Below are positions 55,011-63,511 of a stretch of DNA of 64,000 nt, piece after piece (position 1 is the stretch's first letter; every line of letters starts with the position of its first letter). Origin of the DNA: Phnomibacter ginsenosidimutans (GTDB taxonomy: Bacteria; Bacteroidota; Bacteroidia; Chitinophagales; Chitinophagaceae); the NCBI RefSeq assembly GCF_009740285.1, contig NZ_CP046566.1, positions 853,501 to 917,500 of the forward strand, written 5' to 3'. The position numbers and the translations under genes are program-made. The notes under the pieces are model-generated. The model worked only from the letters and a program-made list of their open reading frames with translations, searched no databases and was not told the DNA's origin.

Positions 55011-56393
55011 ATGACAAACGGCCAAGCTGCTCCTGCATGGAACGATACAATTGTAGCCCTTTCTACACCGCCCGGCATTGGTGCATTAGGTGTTGTACGG
55101 CTGAGCGGTCCGCAGGCTATAGCCATTGCAGATGCCCTGATGCCCGGGAAAAAATTATCGGGCAAACCATCGCACACCCTTCATGTAGGTTGGTTAAAGC
55201 ATCACGATGTTTCGATTGATGAAGTGGTTATTAGTCTGTTCAGAAATCCAAAGAGTTTTACTGGTGAGGATGTGGTAGAAATCAGTTGCCATGGATCGCC
55301 CTATATTTTGCAGCAAACCATTGATGCATGTATAACCATGGGTGCACGTTTGGCAAAGCCCGGCGAGTTTACGCAACGTGCTTTCCTGAATGGCAAAATG
55401 GATTTGGCACAGGCTGAAGCCGTAGCGGATGTGATTGCCAGCCAAACAGCGGCAGCGCAACAAGCAGCACTCCATCAAATGCGTGGCGGCTTTAGTCATG
55501 AACTGGCACAACTACGTGAACAGCTGATTCAATTTAGTGCCTTAATAGAATTGGAACTCGACTTTGCTACGGAAGATGTGGAGTTTGCAGATAGAACGGC
55601 ATTACAACAATTGTTGGTATCGATTAATACAGTTGTGCAACAATTGATGGATAGCTTTAAGCTGGGCAATGTGATTAAAGAAGGTGTATCTGTAGCGATT
55701 ATCGGCAAGCCCAATGCTGGCAAAAGCACTTTGCTCAACGCATTACTCAATGAGAACCGTGCCATTGTTAGTGATATAGCTGGCACTACCCGTGATACCA
55801 TTGAAGAAGTACTCAATATTGAAGGCGTATTGTTTCGGTTGATTGATACTGCAGGCATCCGTCAAAGTGGTGATGTAATCGAGACCATTGGTGTTGAAAA
55901 AAGTTTGGAAAAACTGCGCAAAGCTGATGTGGTGTTGTACTTGTTTGATGTGCATGCGTATGATGAACCAGCACTAAAAGAAGCAGTGTCACTATTACAG
56001 GAAAATGCGAGACAATTCATTTTGATTGGCAACAAGGCTGATTATGCAGCGGACATTCCTGAAGCAAGACTCGGCTCAAACAACTACATACCTATCAGTG
56101 CAAAAACGGGTATTAATCTGGATGTGCTGAAAGACAAATTGGTGCAGACTGTGATGCAAGGAAAAACCAATCAGGAAAGTACAATTGTAACCAATGCCCG
56201 ACACTTTGCAGCATTACAACAAGTCAGCAATAGCCTGCACGATATTCAGCAGGGAATGGCGCAACACATCCCCGGCGATTTGATTGCGTTGGACATTCGG
56301 CGCTGCCTGCATTACCTGGGCGAAATCACTGGTACCATTACCAACGAAGATCAGCTGGACTTTATCTTTTCGAAGTTTTGCATTGGCAAGTAA
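55011..56393 (+). CDS. mnmE: tRNA modification GTPase MnmE
   Basis: 460 aa. It works with MnmG to modify U34 of tRNAs. N-terminal tetrahydrofolate-binding domain (TIVALSTPPGIGALGVVRLSG), helical region, then a G domain at about 225-380 with G1 GKPNAGKST, G2 DIAGTTRDT, G3 DTAG, G4 NKAD and SAKTG. The protein ends in FCIGK, the Cys of the active C-terminal tail. The start MTNGQAAPAWNDTI is at 55011; the frame is open upstream only through the terminator. Confidence 0.96.
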   Translation: MTNGQAAPAWNDTIVALSTPPGIGALGVVRLSGPQAIAIADALMPGKKLSGKPSHTLHVGWLKHHDVSIDEVVISLFRNPKSFTGEDVVEISCHGSPYILQQTIDACITMGARLAKPGEFTQRAFLNGKMDLAQAEAVADVIASQTAAAQQAALHQMRGGFSHELAQLREQLIQFSALIELELDFATEDVEFADRTALQQLLVSINTVVQQLMDSFKLGNVIKEGVSVAIIGKPNAGKSTLLNALLNENRAIVSDIAGTTRDTIEEVLNIEGVLFRLIDTAGIRQSGDVIETIGVEKSLEKLRKADVVLYLFDVHAYDEPALKEAVSLLQENARQFILIGNKADYAADIPEARLGSNNYIPISAKTGINLDVLKDKLVQTVMQGKTNQESTIVTNARHFAALQQVSNSLHDIQQGMAQHIPGDLIALDIRRCLHYLGEITGTITNEDQLDFIFSKFCIGK

Positions 56394-56541
56394 ATCATAC
56401 CAATTGCGGTAAGACCTCTTCTGATTCAGCATACAACTGAATGATTTGTCCCACAGATTTGAACTGCATGTTTGGGTTGCTTTCATGCAAAACGGTAGGT
56501 TTATGGATGGTTTACTTGTACTGAGTAAATCGAATTTGCCT

Positions 56542-57400
56542 ATGAACCTGAAATGTTTTGCTATCGTCGTATCCATGGCATGGATGCTTCAGTTGTCTGG
56601 TGCGGCACAAACCCGCATGCCAGATTTTTTTAGTAACGGAATGGTATTGCAGCAGCAAACAGCAGCACCAATTTGGGGCACTGACAAACCTAATGTCAAA
56701 GTAACTATCAAAGCCAGTTGGGGCAAGCAAGCAACCACAACCACTGATGCTAGCGGCAGATGGAAACTGACATTGCCCACACCAGCAGCGGGTGGGCCAT
56801 ACAACATCAATATTTCTGCCAGCAACAACATTGAATTGAACGACGTTTGGATTGGTGAAGTGTGGTTGTGTAGTGGTCAATCAAACATGGAAATGCCTGT
56901 GAAGGGCTATACCAATCAACCGGTACTGGGTAGTAATGAAGCCATTTTGCAATCCACAAATCCGCAGATCCGATTTTACCACACGGCAAGAGCCAATAGC
57001 TTACAGCCACAATACAATGCCGTGGGTAGTTGGAAAGCAGCCAGTCCTGAGCATACACCCAACTTTAGTGCTACCGCTTATTTTTTCGCCAAAAAAATCA
57101 ATGCAGTATTAAATGTTCCAGTGGGTATTATTCAATCGGCGTGGGGTGCATCTACTATCGAAAGCTGGATGGATAGTGTAACGCTTACTGCATTTCCGCA
57201 GGTTACAATTCCTGCTACATTGCCGGCGCAAAATCACAATCGAACGCCCATGTTGTTGTACCTATGTAGGCTATTGCATCTAAGAGGTGCTGTGGTATCA
57301 GGGCGAAGCCAACAGAGAGAATGCACTTGATTTTACCGCCTTGTTTTCTGTTATGATTAGTGCATGGCGTCAGCAATGGCAGCAGGTAGATTTTCCTTTC
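56542..57400 (+). pseudogene. Sialate O-acetylesterase, 3' part lost
   Basis: Signal peptide (CFAIVVSMAWMLQLSGAAQ), then the family's N-terminal strand PDFFSNGMVLQQQTAAPIWG, DVWIGEVWLCSGQSNMEMPV (SGNH-type Ser in SGQSNM), IRFYHTARAN and VPVGIIQSAWGASTIESWM. At 57255-57290 about 30 nt are missing or scrambled: MLLY is followed by an out-of-frame stretch with a TAG and a TAA. The frame resumes at LWYQGEANRENALDF and stops making sense at about 57400, at the junction with a sulfatase. The C-terminal 200-250 residues, with the catalytic His, are absent. Deacetylation of sialic acid or other sugars would be its role. Confidence 0.8.
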
Positions 57401-58678
57401 ATTGCTTACGGGCAAGTATGCGTGGCGAAAAGAGGGGACAGGTATTGCGCCAGGCGATGCCAGCCTGCTAATACCAGTGCAAACCACTACACTACCCGGC
57501 ATGTTGCAAAAGGCAGGATACAACACTGCCGTTATTGGCAAATGGCATTTGGGTTTGGGCGATGCAAAAGGAGCGGATTGGAATGGCAAGATTTCACCCG
57601 GCCCTTTGGAGATTGGTTTCAATTATTCTTTCCTCATACCGGCCACCGGCGACAGAGTGCCTTGTGTATTTGTAGAGAATCATCAGGTGGTGAATCTTGA
57701 TAAAAATGATCCCATCAAAGTGAGCTACACCGGCCCTTTGGACAGTGCAGCACCTACCGGAAAAAGAATCCTGAATTGCTCAAATTGCATCCTTCACACG
57801 GGCATGATATGACCATTGTGAATGCTGTGAGCCGCATTGGTTACATGACCGGTGGTACCGCCGCGTTGTGGCGTGATGAAGACTTTGCTGATGTGCTTTT
57901 GCAAAAAGCAAAAACCTACATCAGCAAACAAAAAACATCGCCATTCTTCCTGTATTTTTCTACGCATGATATTCACGTGCCACGTCTGGCTCATGAACGT
58001 TTTCAGGGCAAAAGTGGATTTGGACCAAGAGGCGATGTGCTGCTGCAACTCGACTGGACGGTTGGACAACTTGTAGCAACGCTCAAAGCAAATGGCCTTA
58101 CAGAAAACACCTTAATTATTTTTACCAGCGATAACGGACAAGTGATTGATGACGGCTATAAAGATGATGCCGTTGCAAAGCTGGGCAACCACAAACCCTC
58201 AGGTAATTTTCGCGGCGGTAAGTACAGCGCTTTTGAAGCAGGCACACGGGTACCTTTTATTGTAAGCTGGCCAGGAAAAATGGCGGCAAATAAAATAAAC
58301 AATGCCTTGTTTAGTCAGATAGATTTGTATGCTTCGCTGGCTGGGCTGGCTGGTGCAGCAATAGAAAAAGGACAGGCGCCGGATAGTAAAAACAATCTTT
58401 CTGTTTTGCTCAACCAAAGTCAGGAAAATCGTTCTTTTTTGGTAGAGCAATCACTCAACTCTACGTTATCGCTGATTGTAGGTAACTGGAAATACATTGA
58501 GCCATCCAAAGGCCCTAAAATCAATAAGGATACCAATACAGAATTAGGCAATCTTGCTACGCCGCAGTTGTATAATTTAGCCGACGATCCGGGCGAAACC
58601 AATAACCTCGCCGCTGCACATCCCGATAAAGTGCAGCAGTTGCAGGAGCAGCTTGCAAGGATCAGGCAACAACAATAA
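57401..58678 (+). pseudogene. Sulfatase lacking its N-terminus, frameshifted
   Basis: It begins abruptly inside a sulfatase, at LLTGKYAWRKEGTGIAPGDA, so the first 80-90 residues are missing with the signal peptide, the metal-binding DD and the C-x-P-x-R site. What remains is good sequence: NTAVIGKWHLGLG, SPGPLEIGFNYSFLIPATGD, LYFSTHDIHVPR, IIFTSDNGQVIDDGY and EAGTRVPFIVSWPGK. A further break in the A-run at 57761-57765 interrupts PTGKKNPELLKLHPSHGHD. The family resembles arylsulfatases. It cannot be active as it stands, unless the join is an assembly error. Confidence 0.82.
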
Positions 58679-58700
58679 TTGACGCTGAAAAAATGTAGTT

Positions 58701-59852
58701 ATGAAAGGGTGTGGGCAGTGGAAAAACGTGCATGTGTTTTCAGTATGGCTTTTAATTGCAGGTGCGGTATTGAGCCTGCACAGTTGTAGCAGTAGTAACA
58801 ATGATGCACAATCATTGCCTGCTGCCGATTCTGTACACGGCTGTATGCAAACACCTTCCCGTTTTGGCCAGCTGACCACCGACTCTTCGCTGCCCGAAAA
58901 CAAGCATGCTTCTTATGAAGGCATGGTGCTGATACCCGCCGGCACATTTGATATGGGCGGCGATAACAAGCAAGCCGCTGCCGATGAATATCCTAAGCAC
59001 AAAGTGAACATGCATGCGTTTTACATGGATGCCACCGAAGTGACCAATGCACAATTCAAAGCGTTTGTAGACGCCACCGGCTATGTTACTACTGCGGAAA
59101 GAAAACCCGATTGGGAAGAGTTGAAAAAAACATTGCCACCGGGTACGCCACGTCCTCCTGATAGTGTGATGATTGCTGCGTCTTTGGTATTTAAATCAAC
59201 CACTGGCCCTGTTGATTTAAACGATTACAGCCAATGGTGGAGTTGGGTAGCCGGTGCAGACTGGCGTCATCCTGAAGGACCCAATAGTAGCATTGCCGGC
59301 AAAGAAAATTATCCTGTGGTGCATGTAAGTTGGTTTGATGCGATGGCCTATTGCAAATGGGCAGGCAAGCGTTTGCCAACAGAAGCTGAATGGGAGTATG
59401 CTGCAAGAGGCGGTCAGCTCAATCAAATTTATCCTTGGGGTAATGAACATGTAAATGCAGGTCAGGCAAAAACAAATAGTTGGGAAGGGAAGTTTCCTTA
59501 CCTCAACGAACGGAAAGATGGTTATGCAAAACATGCACCCGTAAAAAGCTTTGCTGCCAATGCTTACGGCTTGTATGATATGGCAGGCAATGTTTGGGAA
59601 TGGTGCAGCGACTGGTACGACCATGCCTATTATCAAACGCTTGCTGGTAAAGTAAGCAGCAATCCAACGGGGCCGGCAGCCAGCAACGATCCGCAGGAGC
59701 CGTACACGCCCAAACGGGTGCTGCGGGGTGGCAGCTTTTTGTGCAACGATGCTTACTGCAGCGGCTACAGGGTAGCCAGGCGCATGAAAAGCAGTCCTGA
59801 TACAGGCTTGGAACATACCGGCTTCAGGTGTGTAAAAGATATCAAACAGTAA
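58701..59852 (+). CDS. Formylglycine-generating (SUMF1) family lipoprotein
   Basis: 383 aa. Lipobox in LSLHSCSSSN, so it is a membrane-anchored periplasmic protein. The FGE-sulfatase domain has MVLIPAGTFDMGG, DATEVTNAQFKAFVDATGY, YPVVHVSWFDAMAYCKWAGK, RLPTEAEWEYAARGG and GLYDMAGNVWEWCSDWY. The C-terminal GGSFLCNDAYCSGYRVARR has both catalytic cysteines (about 348 and 353), so it should be an active copper-dependent FGE rather than a binding-only relative. It would convert the Cys of CxPxR sulfatases to formylglycine. The intact sulfatase follows 20 bp later. Confidence 0.93.
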   Translation: MKGCGQWKNVHVFSVWLLIAGAVLSLHSCSSSNNDAQSLPAADSVHGCMQTPSRFGQLTTDSSLPENKHASYEGMVLIPAGTFDMGGDNKQAAADEYPKHKVNMHAFYMDATEVTNAQFKAFVDATGYVTTAERKPDWEELKKTLPPGTPRPPDSVMIAASLVFKSTTGPVDLNDYSQWWSWVAGADWRHPEGPNSSIAGKENYPVVHVSWFDAMAYCKWAGKRLPTEAEWEYAARGGQLNQIYPWGNEHVNAGQAKTNSWEGKFPYLNERKDGYAKHAPVKSFAANAYGLYDMAGNVWEWCSDWYDHAYYQTLAGKVSSNPTGPAASNDPQEPYTPKRVLRGGSFLCNDAYCSGYRVARRMKSSPDTGLEHTGFRCVKDIKQ

Positions 59853-59872
59853 CGCTAACGCAATACCGATTT

Positions 59873-61363
59873 ATGCTGAACAGAATTTGGTTTTCACTGC
59901 TGCTCATGGTAGCGGTTCAAGCTTCCCTTGCCCAATCGAAAATGAAATCACCCAATGTGATTTTTATATTGGCTGACGATTTGGGCTCGATGGATTTGTC
60001 CTGTTATGGCAGTCGCTTTTATGAAACGCCGAACCTGGATGCATTAGCAGGCATGGGCGTAAAGTTTATCAATAATTACAGCAGCAGTCCTGTGTGCAGC
60101 CCCACACGTGCCAGCATATTAACGGGTAAAAATCCCATCCACACTGGCGTAACAGACTGGATAACCGGCCGACAAGAAAATGGCGCCAGAGTAAAGCCAT
60201 TTGAAAAACTCATTGCTCCGCCTACAGCGTATGAGCTGGCATTGCAGGAGCATACACTTGCAGAGCATGCGTTGAATAATGGCTACCAAACATTTTTTGC
60301 AGGCAAATGGCATTTGGGTGAAGAAGAAAAATTTTGGCCCTTGAGTCAGGGTTTTCAAACCAATATCGGTGGTTGGAGCAAGGGCGCACCAACAGGAAAG
60401 AAAAACGATAGCACAGGCGGTTTTTTTTCACCCTATGCCAATCCAACACTTACTGATGGGCCACAGGGAGAATACCTCACAGACAGGTTGGCCAACGAAT
60501 GTATTCGCTTTATCAAAGCACAATCGGATACACCATTTTTCATGATGTATGCTTTGTATGCTGTGCACAATCCACTGCAGGCACCGGCTGCGCTGATAGA
60601 GAAGTACAAACAAAAGCAACAACAGTTAGGATATACAGACAAAGATCGGTTTGTGAAAAATGAAAACTGGATGATGCATCAGGCAGACTGGAAACTTCGC
60701 CTGCTGCAAGACCATGCTGTGTATGCTGCCATGATTGAAAACATGGATTGGAATATCGGCCGCATTATTCAATCATTAAAAGAGAAAGGATTGCTGGATA
60801 ATACCATTATCGTTTTTACATCCGACAATGGTGGTTTGAGCACAGCAGAAGGCAGTCCTACCAGCAATGCGCCATTACGGGCTGGCAAGGGTTGGTTGTA
60901 CGAGGGTGGTATACGGGTTCCGCTGCTCATGTATTGGAAAGGCCAGCTACAGCAAGGCTTGGTATCGAATATGCCTGTTATATCTAGCGACATATTCACC
61001 ACGCTGTCTGCAGTTATGCAAAAAGGGTTTAAAAAACCATCTGCACTGGAAGGCGAAAATCTGTTGCCCCTGCTGAAGTCTCCTGCAGCAATAAAAGAAA
61101 GGACGCTGTATTGGTACTATCCGCATTACAGTAATCAGGGCGGAAGACCTGCTGCTGCCATACGGCAAGGGCATTATAAATTGATACTGAATTTCGACAA
61201 CAACAGCACTGAGTTGTATGATCTTTCGATAGATTTCAGTGAAAAGAACAACCTGGCCAACCAGCAGATTGCTAAGCGGGATGCTTTGAAGACACTGCTC
61301 GAAAAATGGCTTCAAAAAAATAACGCAGGCAGCTTTACGCCCAATCCGGGCTACCAGCAATAA
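59873..61363 (+). CDS. Secreted Cys-type sulfatase
   Basis: 496 aa. Signal peptide (LLLMVAVQASLAQ). NVIFILADDLGSMDLSCYGS holds the metal-binding Asp pair, and SSPVCSPTRASILTGK holds the formylglycine site (C75-x-P-x-R79). Further marks are TFFAGKWHLGEEE, YALYAVHNPLQAP, IVFTSDNGGLSTAEG and YEGGIRVPLLMYWKG. Intact and complete. The neighbouring FGE would mature it in the periplasm. The substrate is a sulfate ester, probably on a polysaccharide, but the subfamily cannot be told here. Confidence 0.93.
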   Translation: MLNRIWFSLLLMVAVQASLAQSKMKSPNVIFILADDLGSMDLSCYGSRFYETPNLDALAGMGVKFINNYSSSPVCSPTRASILTGKNPIHTGVTDWITGRQENGARVKPFEKLIAPPTAYELALQEHTLAEHALNNGYQTFFAGKWHLGEEEKFWPLSQGFQTNIGGWSKGAPTGKKNDSTGGFFSPYANPTLTDGPQGEYLTDRLANECIRFIKAQSDTPFFMMYALYAVHNPLQAPAALIEKYKQKQQQLGYTDKDRFVKNENWMMHQADWKLRLLQDHAVYAAMIENMDWNIGRIIQSLKEKGLLDNTIIVFTSDNGGLSTAEGSPTSNAPLRAGKGWLYEGGIRVPLLMYWKGQLQQGLVSNMPVISSDIFTTLSAVMQKGFKKPSALEGENLLPLLKSPAAIKERTLYWYYPHYSNQGGRPAAAIRQGHYKLILNFDNNSTELYDLSIDFSEKNNLANQQIAKRDALKTLLEKWLQKNNAGSFTPNPGYQQ

Positions 61364-61856
61364 CACAAATGAATATGCTGCGCTGCCATCGGAAAAAGTT
61401 GCAAGCCGTGAATACCATGGCCAGTTAATCGTCGGCCTGAATGCCTATCGATTAAAGAAAGCTTGCTGTTTTAAAAGCAATAGACTTCTCATGTACAGTG
61501 CAGCGATTTAACCTGGGGAAGCTTGAACGAACGACCTGACAAATCCATTAAAGGGCCATTTCATCCTGCATCCATCCGGGTAGAGGGCATTTTCAATAAG
61601 GTTTGGAATCGAAAACATTTTTTGCCGATGTGCCATCCATTTGGAAAAGGCTGCAGCTATCGGCAGCTTGCTGGAAGCGGTTGGGTCCAGGTACAAAGAA
61701 ATCTTGTGCCTGCATTACCAAATTATATGCTTCGCCACTTCGGCTATGCCTTTAGCATTTCACATTCTCGCTTTGGTAACTGCATTTAGCCGTTAAACAT
61801 ATCGTTTGGTGGCGATAGAAAGGCATTCCTTTATTTTTGGCCTCATTATTTCCTTT
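61364..61856. other. 493-bp region without a convincing gene
   Basis: An 88-codon frame on the plus strand (61523-61789) and a 62-codon frame on the minus strand (61508-61696) overlap here. Neither shows a recognisable domain, signal peptide or conserved-looking pattern. It might be a gene remnant or a long 3' end. A TATTTTTG box near its end (61832-61839) probably belongs to gatC. Confidence 0.4.
61832..61839 (+). promoter_or_regulatory. Candidate -7 box for gatC
   Basis: TATTTTTG, perfect TAnnTTTG, 18 nt before the gatC ATG. TTTG at 61805 is 23 nt upstream, slightly too far from the consensus spacing. Confidence 0.4.
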
Positions 61857-62150
61857 ATGCAGGTAAACGAACAACTCATCGATCATTTGGCCAATCTGGC
61901 CCGGCTCGAATTTGACCCGGCTGCCAAGCAGGCCATGCAGGCCGATATGGAAAAAATCATTGGGTTTGTAGAAAAACTGAATGAGCTGGATACCACCGGT
62001 GTAGAGCCATTGCGCTACATGGGCGAAGCCAGCAATGTGTACAGGCAAGATGTACCCGGCGAAAATTTGCCCGTGGCCACCGCATTGCAAAACGCACCGC
62101 ATAAAGACGAATCATTTTTCAAGGTACCCAAGGTTATCAAACGCGACTAA
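61857..62150 (+). CDS. gatC: Asp/Glu-tRNA amidotransferase subunit C
   Basis: 97 aa. It stabilises GatAB, which forms Gln-tRNA(Gln) from Glu-tRNA(Gln). Signature: LIDHLANLARLEFDPAAKQA, then EKIIGFVEKLNELDTTGVEP and the C-terminal APHKDESFFKVPKVIKRD. The usual length; gatA and gatB are not in the window. The ABC ATPase starts 10 bp later. Confidence 0.93.
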   Translation: MQVNEQLIDHLANLARLEFDPAAKQAMQADMEKIIGFVEKLNELDTTGVEPLRYMGEASNVYRQDVPGENLPVATALQNAPHKDESFFKVPKVIKRD

Positions 62151-62160
62151 TACCAACCCT

Positions 62161-62874
62161 ATGCAAGGCATTATTCATATCAGCGACATTCGTAAATCTT
62201 ACTACATGGGCACCCAATCACTGGAAGTGCTCAAGGGTTTGAACCTCGATATTTACAAAAACGAGTATGTGGCGCTGATGGGCCCTTCGGGTTCTGGTAA
62301 AAGCACTTTAATGAACATTTTGGGTTGCCTGGATAGTCCAACTTCTGGCACCTACATTCTCAATAATCAGGATGTAAGCAAAATGGATGATGCGGCATTG
62401 GCACAGGTGCGCAATAAAGAAATTGGTTTTGTGTTTCAGCAGTTCAACCTGCTGCCTCGTTTGAGTGCGGTAGACAATGTGGCACTGCCGTTGGTGTACG
62501 CCGGCATTGCCAAAAAACAACGCCGCGAAATGGCCATGGCCGTTTTGGAAAAAGTAGGACTGGGCAACCGGAGCCACCACAAGCCCAACGAAATGAGCGG
62601 TGGTCAAATTCAGCGGGTAGCCATTGCCCGTGCCCTGGTCAATAGTCCGGCTATTATTTTGGCCGATGAACCTACCGGTAACCTCGATTCCAAAACCTCC
62701 GTTGAAATCATGGACCTGTTTTCTGCCATTCAGGAAGCAGGGAATACCGTGGTGCTCGTAACGCATGAAGAAGACATTGCCGGCTATGCCAAAAGAGTGA
62801 TTCGACTGCGTGACGGTATGGTGGAAAGCGATCAAACCCAGGAAAGCCGTAAACATGCACATGTGCATGAATAA
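62161..62874 (+). CDS. ABC transporter ATP-binding protein (MacB/LolD family)
   Basis: 237 aa ATPase. Walker A GPSGSGKST, Q-loop VFQQFNLLPRL, signature MSGGQIQRVAIARAL, Walker B AIILADEPTGNLDS, H-loop VLVTHEE. The NILGCLDSPTSG segment is typical of MacB/LolD-like ATPases that serve FtsX-type permeases. No permease is adjacent; the MacB-type permease at 45759 is one candidate partner. It starts 10 bp after gatC. Confidence 0.93.
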   Translation: MQGIIHISDIRKSYYMGTQSLEVLKGLNLDIYKNEYVALMGPSGSGKSTLMNILGCLDSPTSGTYILNNQDVSKMDDAALAQVRNKEIGFVFQQFNLLPRLSAVDNVALPLVYAGIAKKQRREMAMAVLEKVGLGNRSHHKPNEMSGGQIQRVAIARALVNSPAIILADEPTGNLDSKTSVEIMDLFSAIQEAGNTVVLVTHEEDIAGYAKRVIRLRDGMVESDQTQESRKHAHVHE

Positions 62875-62943
62875 ACGCTCAGCTTTTTTGCGAACATTCC
62901 TACATTGCCGTTGTTACACCCCCTAATTACCGGGAAATAAAAC

Positions 62944-63504
62944 ATGGCATTTAAGATTTATACGAAGACAGGAGACAAAGGCACCACCTCACTTATTGGC
63001 GGCACCAAAGTGCTGAAAAGCCACTACCGCATTGAATCCTACGGCACTATCGACGAATTGAATTCATACATTGGATTGGTAAAAGACATGCTGCAGCCTG
63101 TACATCAGGGCAGTACTTTACCCGAAATACAAGATCGGTTATTCACCATTGGCTCAGCCCTGGCTTGCGACCCCAATAAAGAAACGGCATTAAAAATTCC
63201 GGACCTCAAGCAGTCGGATATTCAATTGCTCGAAGACGAAATGGACAAGATGGATGAGGTATTGGAGCCTATGAAATCGTTCATTTTGCCTGGCGGCCAT
63301 CCCACCATTTCTACCATTCACATTGCCCGTTGCGTATGCCGCAGGGCAGAGCGTTTGTGCGTACAATTAATGGATATTGGTGAACCTGTAGAGCCTTTGA
63401 TTTTGCAATACCTCAATCGACTCAGCGATTATCTTTTTATACTGGCCCGCTATGCCGGCCATTTACTGGCAGTGCCCGATATTCCGTGGAAACCACGGGT
63501 GTAA
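62944..63504 (+). CDS. Cob(I)alamin adenosyltransferase, PduO type
   Basis: 186 aa. It transfers adenosyl from ATP to cob(I)alamin. N-terminal KIYTKTGDKGTTSLIGGTKV and YGTIDELNSYIGLVKDM are the ATP-binding motifs, with HIARCVCRRAERLCVQL and RLSDYLFILARYAGHL at the C-terminus. Complete. In this window the B12-binding radical SAM protein would use cobalamin, but that is distant. Convergent with the next gene, with stops 7 bp apart. Confidence 0.95.
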   Translation: MAFKIYTKTGDKGTTSLIGGTKVLKSHYRIESYGTIDELNSYIGLVKDMLQPVHQGSTLPEIQDRLFTIGSALACDPNKETALKIPDLKQSDIQLLEDEMDKMDEVLEPMKSFILPGGHPTISTIHIARCVCRRAERLCVQLMDIGEPVEPLILQYLNRLSDYLFILARYAGHLLAVPDIPWKPRV

Positions 63505-63511
63505 AGGCTTT

